This document shows, in pieces, positions 55,569 through 64,000 of a stretch of 64,000 nt of DNA. Source of the stretch: Aurantiochytrium sp. KH105 (Eukaryota; Sar; Bigyra; Thraustochytrida; Thraustochytriidae); the NCBI GenBank assembly GCA_003116975.1, contig BGKB01000077.1, forward strand, positions 445,687 through 509,686, given 5' to 3'. A program made the translations under genes and the position numbers. Positions within the stretch are counted from its first letter, which is position 1. The number at the start of each line of letters is the position of its first letter. The notes beneath the pieces are model-generated. The model was not told the DNA's origin and did not search any database. It saw nothing but the letters and a program-made list of their open reading frames with translations.

Positions 55569-57092
55569 CTACTGCAAACGAGCAAGAGACTTGAGTTGTT
55601 CTGCGCTTGGGGCATAGTAAAGCTGAGCACGAATACAGCGTGTGTAACGAAGCAAAGCGTCACTGGGTCGGTCCTTGCGCTGGTCGTCAGCGCGAACAGA
55701 TGCCCCGACCATGCGGCGGAGCATGTACGAGAATACGACCGGGTCTTGAGCGTAAGCAACGAATCCAAGACCAGCCTCGTGTGTGTTCTCGCTATGGACA
55801 GGTCCGGGAGCCCAGGAGCCGGTAGGCAGCGACTGCGGGACGATGCGGAGACGGTGTCCCCCTTGGTCCACACCGATCATTCGAGCCACGTGCGAATCTT
55901 CCGGAAGTCCCGAATCAATGGCATGCGCAAGCTTGTCCGGATGCTCGGCGAGATCAATGTTCCCGAGGTAGCGATGGGAGTCCTTGGTTTTCCCGAAAAC
56001 AGCTTCCTGGTCTCGCGTAGGCATGTCTACAAAGTCGAAAAGTTTGTGGCGCCAAAGCATAGACAGCATATATGACCCGCCCGTGGTCGGTTCAGTGGCG
56101 ACCTCGCGTCGCGACTCGACAGCCTTTGCTGAATCGTCGTACGAAGTCTTCTTGTAAATACGAAAACCCGTAAAATCGAGGTCATCGCGGTAGCGAAAGC
56201 CATATACATCTTCTGCGTCATAAATGGATCCTTCGGGAAAGGTTTCCAAAAGGGCACGCGCAGCTTCCATACAGGCGCTGCGATCGTCTGCTTTGAAGTG
56301 CAAGTAAATGTCACCGCCCGTGGCTGGAAGTGCGCCTCCTTTTCCTTCGATCGTCGAATACGAAAACGGGTGCAAAGGAACGCCGGCCGGGAGACGAGGT
56401 TGCACCGCAGCCCAAATGCGCTCGCTGAAGCCAAGAGCAGCGTCAGCGCTCGGGCCAAGATCTTCGATCGCTCGCGCCGCAGCGGTGGCGCATTCGACAG
56501 GGTCCGCCTTCTCGTCAAGATGGATGGTCAAATACAGGGCGTTCGAGCGTAGAGGGGATAATATGGCACGCTGAGGACGAAGATAGTCTGGAATCGACCC
56601 GTACGTTACTTCAAAGGGCGAAGTGGCTCGCGAACCGGGAGAAGGTTGCGCCGACACCGTGAATGGCACCTGCGAAGAGAGCTTGTCAAGCTGGAGGCGT
56701 TCCACGAGGCTCGTCGGGGAGGGCAACGCCTCATATCCGGCCACCAAGTACGCGCCGCTATCGTAAGGCAGGTTGCGGGCCATTTCAGGGTCATCGTGGG
56801 CGGCCTTTCCAGCACCATAAAGTAGGCCAGTTCCCGCCGCGAAGCCGGCGACACGTGCCAGCCACTTTGACGAGGAGCTGCCCGAACGAGAAGGTCTCGG
56901 CGTCGGTGTCTCCTTTGCGGCCGCTCTGGACACCTCGGCTGCCACGCTGTTAGCATCTTTGACCGTCGACGTCGGTCTCGCTGCCGGGGTGCACAAGCTC
57001 CTCCGCGTCCAGCTGTTCGACTGTCGCTGCGCGTTCGGGCCGGGGAGGACGTTGCGCACAACGCGTGTATCCAGCCGCACCCTCGCCGCCAT
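55569..57092 (-). CDS. DyP-type peroxidase-like protein lacking the GxxDG Asp
   Basis: The protein has 507 residues from the ATG at 57090-57092. Residues 1-75 are Arg/Ser/Thr-rich like a mitochondrial presequence, followed by a hydrophobic segment (80-97). The rest has the DyP ferredoxin-like double fold: LGFSERIWAAV, GGDIYLHFKAD, GGSYMLSMLWRH, EAVFGKTKDS, and EDSHVARM, whose His401 fits the proximal haem ligand. The family's distal GxxDG(T)xNP motif is replaced by GFRIYKKTS (309-317), so the catalytic Asp is Ile312 and its Gly neighbour Tyr313. Inference: haem may still bind, but classical peroxide cleavage is doubtful. It could be a haem-binding or altered-activity paralogue of mitochondria. 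Confidence 0.8.
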   Translation of the reverse strand: MAARVRLDTRVVRNVLPGPNAQRQSNSWTRRSLCTPAARPTSTVKDANSVAAEVSRAAAKETPTPRPSRSGSSSSKWLARVAGFAAGTGLLYGAGKAAHDDPEMARNLPYDSGAYLVAGYEALPSPTSLVERLQLDKLSSQVPFTVSAQPSPGSRATSPFEVTYGSIPDYLRPQRAILSPLRSNALYLTIHLDEKADPVECATAAARAIEDLGPSADAALGFSERIWAAVQPRLPAGVPLHPFSYSTIEGKGGALPATGGDIYLHFKADDRSACMEAARALLETFPEGSIYDAEDVYGFRYRDDLDFTGFRIYKKTSYDDSAKAVESRREVATEPTTGGSYMLSMLWRHKLFDFVDMPTRDQEAVFGKTKDSHRYLGNIDLAEHPDKLAHAIDSGLPEDSHVARMIGVDQGGHRLRIVPQSLPTGSWAPGPVHSENTHEAGLGFVAYAQDPVVFSYMLRRMVGASVRADDQRKDRPSDALLRYTRCIRAQLYYAPSAEQLKSLARLQ

Positions 57093-57746
57093 CTTGCACC
57101 CCTGCACACGCCGGGCACCTCGACGGGCGTGGTGAGAGCGGGGTGCGGGCCTTGTGCGCCCGGATGAACCTGCGCAGCCCTGCCTGGCAGGCGCACTCGC
57201 GTCAAGCTACGCGGTTGTTGCTCGTTCTGAGTCTGTTTGCTCGCGAGGACGGCCGCGACGTGCGGCACATTTGTGGTCCCATGGAATCCCACATTTGCGC
57301 CGCGCAGGGCTCCCCGAGACACCAGCCAGACAGAGCACGCAGCTCGAGCGCGCGAACAAAGCCTTGGCTGACCTGGAGACCGCGGCCTGCAACGACCTGG
57401 ACTTCTTACGAGGTCGACCTGCTCACGCTCCTCGTTTGCGAGTGTCGACTGCGCCAGCACGTCGAAAGTTCCTCCGGACGAAGCGGAGCGGAGACGCGAG
57501 ACAAGCAAGCCAAGGTGGGCCATTTGGGCGTGGAGCTAGCTCGCGATTTCGGGTGGGCGGGTGGGGGTCTTGCGCAAGACCTATCGCGCGCGTGCGCAGA
57601 AGCTGCAGGACGGTATCGTTGAAGACGTGGTTGGTCTGAGCGCGTGGTGGAAGAGGTCGGCTTTGCGACGTGCGATAGTTGAAGGAGAACGACAAGGACA
57701 GGAATCCGAGGCTCGCATCTTTGGGGGACGTGCACTAAAACGAAAG
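57093..57746. promoter_or_regulatory. Divergent region between DyP-like and AGPS genes
   Basis: Shared upstream region of about 650 bases. An in-frame GTG at 57561 could extend AGPS; no ATG exists between the stop at 57537 and 57747. Frames of 160-185 codons on the plus strand overlap it but lack domains. Confidence 0.45.
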
Positions 57747-59741
57747 ATGACGACGACGACAAAGGCGAAGGAAGTCCTTGGCGCCGGCGAGTCAAGTGCA
57801 GTCACAGAGCATTGCAACGCGGATACTGATGCTGATTTTGATGCTGATGCTGGCCACCATGCTCGGAATGATGGCCTTGTAGTTCCCGCAGAAAAAGAGG
57901 CGTGCAACTCAGGTGGATCCAAGCCGGCCCTGCTTGAGCGAGATGAAAAGCATTTCGACGGCTGGGGGTTTCACGACTGCCGCCTTGATCTGGGGTCTGA
58001 CGGCATCGTTCGGCTCGCCGGTAAGCGATACGCAGAGATGTTCCCGGCAGGTCAACGCGAGTTCCCGGCCTTTGCAGACTGGGCGGAGACAGCTCTTGGA
58101 CTGGACCTGGATGACCCAAGGCCCCACGTAGAGCGTCCAGACCCCGCAAAGTACCCGCCCGCTGTGCGCAACGAGGCTTTTCTCTCTGCTATGCGTGTTT
58201 ACGAGGACATTGAATTTTCGGAGGATCTTGATGCGAGGGTGCGCCGGAGTCATGGACAATCGGTACAAGAAGTCTATGCGTTGCGCTTCAAAGAGGTTGT
58301 CCCTTGGCGCGTACCGGACGTTGTCGTTTTTCCAAAGTCGCATGAAGCCGTCGAAGCTGTGCTTGCTGCCGCAGACAAGCATGGCTGCGTTGTGGTACCC
58401 GTTGGGGGCTGCAGCAGCGTAACCCAGGCGGTGCAAGTGGACCGCGAAAGTGAAGGCGCGCCGAAGTGTGTTATAGCTCTTGATATGCGATCCATGCGAC
58501 GTATTAAATGGATCGATCGGGATAACATGTGCGCTTGCATTGAAGCTGGAGCCTACGGACGAGAAATTGAGGAAAAGTTGGGGCGACTGGGCCTCACGAT
58601 GGGTCACGAGCCAGACAGTCTAGAATTCAGCACGCTCGGGGGCTGGATTGCGACAAAGTCCTCTGGTATGAAGAAGAACACGTATGGAAATATCGAGGAC
58701 ATTGTGTTGAATCTCAAGCTTGCGACGCCTGCGCTCGGGACGCTGACGCGCGTGTCGAACTTTGAGCGCGAGTCGGTTGGCCCTGATCCAGTCAAACTTG
58801 CGATCGGCTCCGAAGGCATCTTGGGCGTCGTCACGGAAGCGGTGGTTCGCCTGCGGTTGCGGGCTTCACACCAGACCTTTGATTCGTACCTATTCTCCAG
58901 CTTTCGCAGCGGGCAGGAAGCCATGAGGGAGCTTGCTTTGCTGCGGGCTGCTCCGGCTAGTGTACGGCTCATGGATAATGCGCAATTTCAGATGGGCCAA
59001 GCGCTCAAGGGCCCTCTTGGGACTGGCCACGTCGCTGCACTGGTGGATCGAGCGCAGAAGTTTTACGTTCTTGAATACCATCAAATGGATCCCGAAAAAA
59101 TGTGCGCCATGACACTTTCCTATGAAGGGTTTGGCGCCTCGCAGGTTCGCGAGTCGATGCGTCAGGTAGATCGTATTTGCAAACGACACGGCGGCGTGCG
59201 CGCTGGTGCCGAAAGCGCGCGCCGAGGCTACAACCTGACTTGGATGATTGCTTATTTGCGTGACTTTGGACTTGACTACGGCTTCATGTCCGAGTCTTTT
59301 GAGACGACTGTGCCCTGGACCGAGGTCGCGACACTCTATGAGTGTGTGTGCGCCTGTATCCGGAAAGAAGTGGCGGCTGCTGGTCTTGATGAACCTCTCG
59401 TCGGAGGTCGCATCACTCAGACGTATGACACATGCTGCGCCATGTATTTTTACTTTGGTATCAACATGCAGGACCTGGGCGACGAGGGATGCGAGGAGAA
59501 AGGCGAGGATCCTGTCGCTCTTTTTTCGCGAATCGAAGATGCCGCTCGACGGGAAGTGCTTCGCTGCGGCGGGAGTCTTTCACACCACCATGGCGTGGGC
59601 AAGATCCGATTGCCTTTTTACCGAGAGGTCACGGGGTCTGGCGCACGGCAGCTTTTGACAGCCCTGAAGACGCTTGTTGACCCGCGCAATGTCCTTGCAG
59701 CTGGGAACCTTTCTGCATTGCCGCCTCCAGCAAAGCTTTGA
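57747..59741 (+). CDS. AGPS: Alkyldihydroxyacetonephosphate synthase (AGPS) with C-terminal PTS1
   Basis: The protein has 664 residues from the ATG at 57747; a GTG at 57561 would add 62. The FAD-linked alkylglycerone-phosphate synthase order is clear: GWGFHDCRLDL, PVGGCSSVTQAV (FAD loop), GHEPDSLEFSTLGGWIATKS, SGMKKNTYGNIEDIVLN and the SHHHGVGKIR motif near the C-terminus. The enzyme swaps the acyl group of acyl-DHAP for a fatty alcohol, the ether-bond step of plasmalogen synthesis, inside peroxisomes. The last residues are AKL, a PTS1-type signal, whereas animal AGPS usually has an N-terminal PTS2; no RLx5HL-like motif was seen at the N-terminus here. Confidence 0.9.
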   Translation: MTTTTKAKEVLGAGESSAVTEHCNADTDADFDADAGHHARNDGLVVPAEKEACNSGGSKPALLERDEKHFDGWGFHDCRLDLGSDGIVRLAGKRYAEMFPAGQREFPAFADWAETALGLDLDDPRPHVERPDPAKYPPAVRNEAFLSAMRVYEDIEFSEDLDARVRRSHGQSVQEVYALRFKEVVPWRVPDVVVFPKSHEAVEAVLAAADKHGCVVVPVGGCSSVTQAVQVDRESEGAPKCVIALDMRSMRRIKWIDRDNMCACIEAGAYGREIEEKLGRLGLTMGHEPDSLEFSTLGGWIATKSSGMKKNTYGNIEDIVLNLKLATPALGTLTRVSNFERESVGPDPVKLAIGSEGILGVVTEAVVRLRLRASHQTFDSYLFSSFRSGQEAMRELALLRAAPASVRLMDNAQFQMGQALKGPLGTGHVAALVDRAQKFYVLEYHQMDPEKMCAMTLSYEGFGASQVRESMRQVDRICKRHGGVRAGAESARRGYNLTWMIAYLRDFGLDYGFMSESFETTVPWTEVATLYECVCACIRKEVAAAGLDEPLVGGRITQTYDTCCAMYFYFGINMQDLGDEGCEEKGEDPVALFSRIEDAARREVLRCGGSLSHHHGVGKIRLPFYREVTGSGARQLLTALKTLVDPRNVLAAGNLSALPPPAKL

Positions 59742-59815
59742 TGAAGCGAAGCAGTATGTCATTGTCGAGACTACGTATACTCCGGAGATGGCGGCGATTG
59801 CAGAATACAATTGAA

Positions 59816-59821
59816 AATAAA
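59816..59821 (+). promoter_or_regulatory. Putative polyadenylation signal AATAAA
   Basis: It lies 75 bases after the AGPS stop codon. Confidence 0.5.
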
Positions 59822-60150
59822 TACGAGATAAAAAATACATGAGTGGCTAGCTTGCTAAGCAGCCGAACGATGTGGCTGCTCAAGCGAGCGAGCGCGCGTG
59901 CGCGCGCGTGTGTGTATGTGTGAATATATCGATGGTAGTGAGCCGATTCTGACCGAAAGCTCGCTACGGCTTTTGTGCGGCATTGTCGCAAGATTTTTCT
60001 GCCCTCCGCGTCTTTGTCGCCCACGTCACCTCACGTCAGCCTGGCGAGTCTTGTGTGCCCTCGGAACATCCAGATGGGACACCCGCCCCCGCGAATTTGT
60101 CGACTTTCACAAGATCTTGCCGGGCGGGGCCAACGCTTCACCTGTGATAG

Positions 60151-60168
60151 TGACTGACTGACTGACTG
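60151..60168. repeat. (TGAC)n microsatellite
   Basis: Four to five units in the AGPS-FBPase intergenic region. Confidence 0.75.
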
Positions 60169-60843
60169 CTTGCTTGGCAATCTTTTCGCGCCCTGCAGCT
60201 GCAGCTGGCAGTGGCCAAAACCACCTCGCGAGCTCGGAGCGACGTCCGAAGCAACGCTCCGCTCTGGCGGTCTCACCCGCGCCAGGTGCCAGCGACGCCG
60301 ACGAGGACGCCGCCGGTTCTGAGACTCAAGCCCAAGCTAGAGAAACACGCAGCTAGGCCCAGCTGGTACTTTGCACGTATGCGGCACCTCCACGTTCCTT
60401 CCTCCCGCGGTCCAGCCGGCCTCCGCCTCCGCCTTCTCCTCCTCGGCGCTCCGCCGCCTTGCTCTTCGCCCGGGCCTCTTCGTCATGTTCATGTTCATCA
60501 TCATGTTCATCATCCTCATCCTCATCGCCACGCCGCGGCCTCCGCTCCCCGGGCCGCGGCGAGCGCGGTCCGCGGCGGCGCCACGTGGCCCCGCTGCTGC
60601 CGGGGCAGGCAGCCAGGCCCCGCGCGGGCTGTGGCGCCGCGTCACCGCGCGCGCCGCGCGCTCGTCACCGCCAAGATTTTGTTCCGCGCGGCTTCGATCG
60701 GCTTTGGAACGCGGCTGCAACCAACCCACAAAGTGGCACTGGCAGAAAAGCGCGAGCAAGCAGGCCGAGTGGAACGGAACACCCGGCGGAACACCTCCCA
60801 AAAGACGCGCGAAGATCATCTACTGCTACCAGACCATCTGCGG

Positions 60844-61243
60844 GTGAGTGAGCGTCAGCCACGATGCCTGGAGCAGCGGGAGCAGCGGCGGCGGCTGCCA
60901 TGGCTGCTGCCCAGAGTCTTCCTCGCGGACGACCATGGCTGGCAAGCAACAGCAACTATCTGTGTCTTTAGCTACTTGTCGCTGCGGCCGCCGAGCGCAG
61001 CGGCAACCTTCGAGTCTTCCCGCGTCACGGTGTCCTCGCGCTCGCGCTCGTGCAGGTCCTCCTCCGCGCCGCCTTGCTTCCTGCGCGCTTCTTCCTGCCG
61101 GCACCTCTGCGCTTCTGCGGCCCAGCTTCTCCTCCAAGTCACGTTTCTTTGCTTTCTCTCCCCTCGCAGGCCCAAACTGCAGTGGCAGCTCTGGTTCTTC
61201 AGCCATGGCAGGTTCTTCCTCGCGTCTTCCCGGTGCTCGACCT

Positions 61244-61327
<84 letters not shown>

Positions 61328-61467
61328 TCCCGCTTTGTTCTATTGCGTGTTTGTTTGTTTGTTTGTTTGTCTGTTTGTTTGTTTTTTGTTTTCTTTTTTG
61401 CGTGCGTGCTGCCACTGCTGCTGCTGCCGCTGCTTGCCCTTTTTTCCTACTGTCTGCTGATGCTCAG
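60844..61467 (+). other. Candidate 5' UTR intron of the FBPase gene
   Basis: Donor GG|GTGAGT at 60844. Acceptor either CCCTCGCAG (AG 61168-61169, strong pyrimidine tract) or TGATGCTCAG (AG 61466-61467). The longer version would remove both the TTTC and TTTG repeats. Joining does not place the upstream open frame in frame with FBPase, so it would be a UTR intron. Confidence 0.35.
61243..61329. repeat. (TTTC)n microsatellite, about 22 units
   Basis: The longest pure tetranucleotide repeat of the window, ending about 275 bases before the FBPase ATG. A (TTTG)n run follows at about 61349-61382. Confidence 0.95.
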
Positions 61468-61603
61468 CCCGGCCTCGCCGCGTTACAGCTGGAGCCGCAG
61501 CAGACTGGATACGACGCGGCGCGCACGAAGCAGCAGAGACGCAGCAGACGCAGCGGCAGGAGCACGGGGCGAGCGCGAGAGCGAGAGCGAGGGAGGGAGC
61601 AAG

Positions 61604-62575
61604 ATGGAGCGCGAGCTGGTGACGCTGACCGGGTTCATCCTGAGCCTGCAGCAGAATGTGGACGAGGCGACGGGCGACTTCTCGATCCTGGTGAACGCCA
61701 TCGGGCTGGCATGTAAGGCGGTGTCGACGGCCGTGCGCAAGGCCGGCATCCTGAACCTCTACGGCATGGAGGGCAGCGTGAACGTGCAGGGCGAGGAGGT
61801 CAAGAAGCTCGACATCATCGCGCACGACAACTTCGTGAGCGCACTCCGCCTCTGCACCAAGGCCGGCATCCTCGTCAGCGAGGAGGTCGAGGAGCCCATC
61901 ATTCTCGGCAAGGGCAAGTACTGCGTCTGCTTCGATCCCCTCGACGGATCCAGCAACATCGACTGCAACGTGTCGACCGGATCCATCGTCGCCATCTACA
62001 AGCGCGAGAACCCGGACGCGGAGCCCACCATCCAGGACGCCCTGCGCCCCGGCAAGGACCTCGAGGCCGCCCTGTACTGCATGTACGGCTCCTCCACCCA
62101 GATGGTCCTCACCTTTGGCACCAGCGTGCACCTTTTCACGCTCGACCCTTCCGTCGGTGAGTTCATCCTCACCTCGCGCGACATGCAGATCCCGTCGCCT
62201 GGCAAGAAGATCTTCTCGTGCAACGAGGGCAACACCAAGAACTTTGACGATGCCGTCAAGACCCTCGTGGCCCGCTTCAAGGAAGAGTCCTACTCGGCCC
62301 GCTACGTCGGCTCCATGGTCTCCGATCTCCACCGCACTCTTCTCTACAACGGTGTCTTCATGTACCCGGCGGCCCCCAAGCCAAAGCTTCGTCTCCTCTA
62401 CGAGGCCAACCCGATGTCGCTCATCATCGAGAACGCCGGCGGCGTCTCTGTCGCGGGCAAGGGCAAGCGCATCCTCGACATTGTTCCCACCGAGATCCAC
62501 GAGCGCGTCCCGATCTTTGTCGGAGGCAAGCGCGACCTCGCCATCGTCGAGGAGGAGCTCGCCAAGCTCGAGTAA
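61604..62575 (+). CDS. Fructose-1,6-bisphosphatase, class I
   Basis: The protein has 323 residues from the ATG at 61604, close to the usual eukaryotic cytosolic length of about 335. The metal/phosphate motif FDPLDGSSNID is intact (Asp at 111), as is a KLDIIAHDNF segment near 65-75 and the C-terminal substrate site around GSMVSDLHRTLLYNGVF and YEANPMSLIIENAGG. The enzyme removes the C1 phosphate of fructose-1,6-bisphosphate in gluconeogenesis. The upstream in-frame open region is discounted: it passes through the TTTC repeat and adds no organelle-type presequence. A long, possibly intron-containing, 5' leader is likely. Confidence 0.92.
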   Translation: MERELVTLTGFILSLQQNVDEATGDFSILVNAIGLACKAVSTAVRKAGILNLYGMEGSVNVQGEEVKKLDIIAHDNFVSALRLCTKAGILVSEEVEEPIILGKGKYCVCFDPLDGSSNIDCNVSTGSIVAIYKRENPDAEPTIQDALRPGKDLEAALYCMYGSSTQMVLTFGTSVHLFTLDPSVGEFILTSRDMQIPSPGKKIFSCNEGNTKNFDDAVKTLVARFKEESYSARYVGSMVSDLHRTLLYNGVFMYPAAPKPKLRLLYEANPMSLIIENAGGVSVAGKGKRILDIVPTEIHERVPIFVGGKRDLAIVEEELAKLE

Positions 62576-62895
62576 TTGACGATCGTCTTGATCACGCGAG
62601 CGATTGGGCAATCAGTCCACCAATTGGCCGACGGGCCGCGCACGCAGCTGGCGTGAAGCGGGCTTTCTGTGCTGGCATGTTGACAACACGTTCCGGCAGC
62701 CAGCCCTTATCAGCGAAAGAAAACAATTAGGTATACACAGCACACAGTTCGCCTGGCCCCAGCTGGCACCATCGGATTCCATCTGGCCGGCCCCGGAAAG
62801 CACAGCCAGCACGTATACGCATTTATACTTTACACCTAGGAAGAGAAGAAGACAAAAAGTAAACAAGCACAAATCATCTCGCGACTATGTAAGAC
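62576..62895. other. Convergent 3' intergenic region
   Basis: 3' regions of FBPase (+) and the coiled-coil gene (-). No repeat or RNA gene was seen. Confidence 0.4.
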
Positions 62896-64000
62896 TTACG
62901 ATGTACGCGCTCTCTCCTTGACTGCTCGCTTCAGCACGGCGTGGGCAATGTCTTCGCGCGCTTCGCGAATGAGAACCTCGTCGGGCGGTTCCGCCTTTCT
63001 CGCCAACACATCCAACAGGGGCTCGTCTGCAACGACCTTGCACATGCCCGCATCGGTCGCGACTTGAGCGCTGAGCTGCACCATGACCCTGCGCAAAATG
63101 ACTTTTTGCTGTGCAAACCGCATGAGGAGTTGCTCAAGCTTGGAACCACGAGCGGTCTCGCTCTGCTCAAGATGAAGACAGGCGTTGGCGAGAGGATGCC
63201 TTGCGCTCGCAATGACCAACAGGTGCTCTCGTTTTGCATGGAGTTGTGTTTTTGATAGCAAAACGCTTAGAAGGCGCCATCGAGCCGATACACGGCGCCG
63301 CCGAAGCTCGCGCCATCCCTGTGCAGCGACTGCGAGCCGATTTAGCGCCGCAATGACTTGCACTTGCTCGGGCGCCATATCAACATGTCCAGCTTCACAA
63401 CGCGAGGCGATACTTGCGTGCAGCCCTGACGCCGAGGTGTTCATGAGAACACGAACATGATCGGAGACGACATCGCCGAGCGCCGTGTCCGTGGCGCACT
63501 CACGAGATAAAAGATCGAGCCCTAGACTAAGAAGATTCTGCGCACGTTCGCCAGGATCATCCGCGCCTCGACGTGCCTCGCCCGCACTCATAAAGTCGTA
63601 CTCTACAGCCAGAAGATCGCGAACAATATTCGCATGCGATAAAGGAGAACTTTCTTGTGCGTTGTCCGCTTCGTTGCGAATTGCTTCAAGAACAAGTCGC
63701 GAGGCGGCAAGGTCATGACGCAGTCGTCGGACCGAAACTTCAAGCATCGCTGCTCGCGCCCCCTCAGTCTGCCGCTTCTCGGAAAGACGAGCGACCTCGC
63801 TGCGTTTGAGCTCGCGAATCCGGCTCACGAGTCCTGTGGACTCGGCGCTCTTTACAAGAAGAGCAGACCACTTGGATGACGTGCTACTATCATGACCACC
63901 TGTCTCGCCAGCCGATGTCGTGGAGGGTGCGACGAGTCGTTTTGCACTCGAACCCATGTTCATGAAATTAACGCGCGACAATCTCCTTGCGTTTGCGGGC
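62896..64000 (-). CDS. Helical coiled-coil protein, possibly continuing off the right edge
   Basis: The first in-frame ATG is at 63961-63963 (356 residues to the stop at 62896). The frame, however, stays open to the window edge without a stop, so the true start may lie outside. I do not recognise the family. The visible protein is almost entirely helical: a charged heptad-like segment (about 45-100), a mid-region with SHANIVRDLLAVEYDFM, repeated Arg/Leu-rich helices, and a C-terminus rich in Arg/Ala/Glu. No signal peptide, membrane helix or enzyme motif is visible. Inference: a structural or complex-forming cytosolic protein, for example of a microtubule- or tether-type complex, but this cannot be shown. 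Confidence 0.6.
   Translation of the reverse strand, partial: PANARRLSRVNFMNMGSSAKRLVAPSTTSAGETGGHDSSTSSKWSALLVKSAESTGLVSRIRELKRSEVARLSEKRQTEGARAAMLEVSVRRLRHDLAASRLVLEAIRNEADNAQESSPLSHANIVRDLLAVEYDFMSAGEARRGADDPGERAQNLLSLGLDLLSRECATDTALGDVVSDHVRVLMNTSASGLHASIASRCEAGHVDMAPEQVQVIAALNRLAVAAQGWRELRRRRVSARWRLLSVLLSKTQLHAKREHLLVIASARHPLANACLHLEQSETARGSKLEQLLMRFAQQKVILRRVMVQLSAQVATDAGMCKVVADEPLLDVLARKAEPPDEVLIREAREDIAHAVLKRAVKERARTS

Larger units (their letters stand above)
59742..61603. promoter_or_regulatory. AGPS 3' region and FBPase upstream region
   Basis: About 1.86 kb. It holds AATAAA at 59816, (TGAC)n at about 60151-60168, a good splice donor CGGGTGAGT (GT at 60844-60845), candidate acceptors at 61168-61169 and 61466-61467, and the (TTTC)n and (TTTG)n repeats. 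Open frames crossing it are helped by stop-free tetranucleotide repeats and are not convincing. Confidence 0.5.

Noticed and set aside
57065..57622. 185-codon plus-strand frame between DyP-like and AGPS genes
   Set aside because: No recognisable motif and it overlaps the antisense DyP-like start; probably promoter sequence.
60211..61716. Long plus-strand frame upstream of and overlapping FBPase
   Set aside because: It is in another frame from FBPase, owes its length to the stop-free TTTC repeat and has no recognisable domain.
61340..62611. 423-codon minus-strand frame over FBPase
   Set aside because: It is a mirror of the strongly biased codons of FBPase.

Overview
This is a GC-rich, gene-dense eukaryotic nuclear segment whose genes are almost all single uninterrupted reading frames. 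The gene content includes a LIM protein, Rab GTPase, Derlin, PIG-H, FHA factor, DIX plus auxilin J domain, peroxisomal AGPS, and secreted proteins with Ser-Pro-Thr stalks and EGF modules. This fits a stramenopile, most likely a thraustochytrid (Aurantiochytrium/Hondaea-like). The assignment is inferred from gene style and composition; no marker RNA gene is present. Many computed frames begin at TTG/GTG/CTG, so starts here were reset to the first plausible ATG.

Layout. 1-9.1 kb: an edge-truncated secreted EGF/beta-propeller protein (-), a peroxisomal enoyl-CoA isomerase (-), an Mpv17 protein (+), a PPxY coiled-coil protein (-), a PfkB kinase (+) and a membrane-anchored APH/CHK-like kinase (-). 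9.1-15.5 kb: a 2128-residue LRR/IQ/zinc/EF-hand protein (-). 16.5-27 kb: Rab (-), tetraspanin-like (+), FHA factor (-), PIG-H (+), an unknown Cys-motif protein (+), a fused CDP-alcohol phosphotransferase-like/cytidylyltransferase (-), and a DIX/auxilin-J protein (+). 28.5-44.5 kb: LIM protein (+), CPA2-type antiporter (-), a transposase remnant (-), Derlin (-), UGPase (+), an LRRC40-like protein (+) and a polyQ protein (-). 46.3-55.3 kb: an intronless gene for a 3014-residue Cys/Trp-rich surface protein (+). 55.6-64 kb: degenerate DyP-type peroxidase (-), AGPS (+), fructose-1,6-bisphosphatase (+) and a coiled-coil protein (-) that may run off the right edge.

Functional themes. Lipid and peroxisome biology recurs: ECI with an SKL tail, AGPS with an AKL tail, an Mpv17 protein, and a Kennedy-pathway fusion whose phosphotransferase half has lost its catalytic Asp. 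Secretory and membrane traffic is also well represented: Rab, DIX/auxilin, PIG-H, and a Derlin carrying a p97-binding VIM-like motif. The neighbours are not operons; they are mostly divergent and convergent pairs. Tetranucleotide microsatellites are common in the shared upstream regions.

Most interesting items: the Derlin VIM motif, the phosphotransferase/cytidylyltransferase fusion with a broken active site, the giant surface protein with a perfect hairpin just upstream, the DyP-like protein lacking its GxxDG Asp, and a candidate 5' UTR intron at FBPase that may contain a long TTTC repeat. No CRISPR array, rRNA or convincing tRNA was seen.
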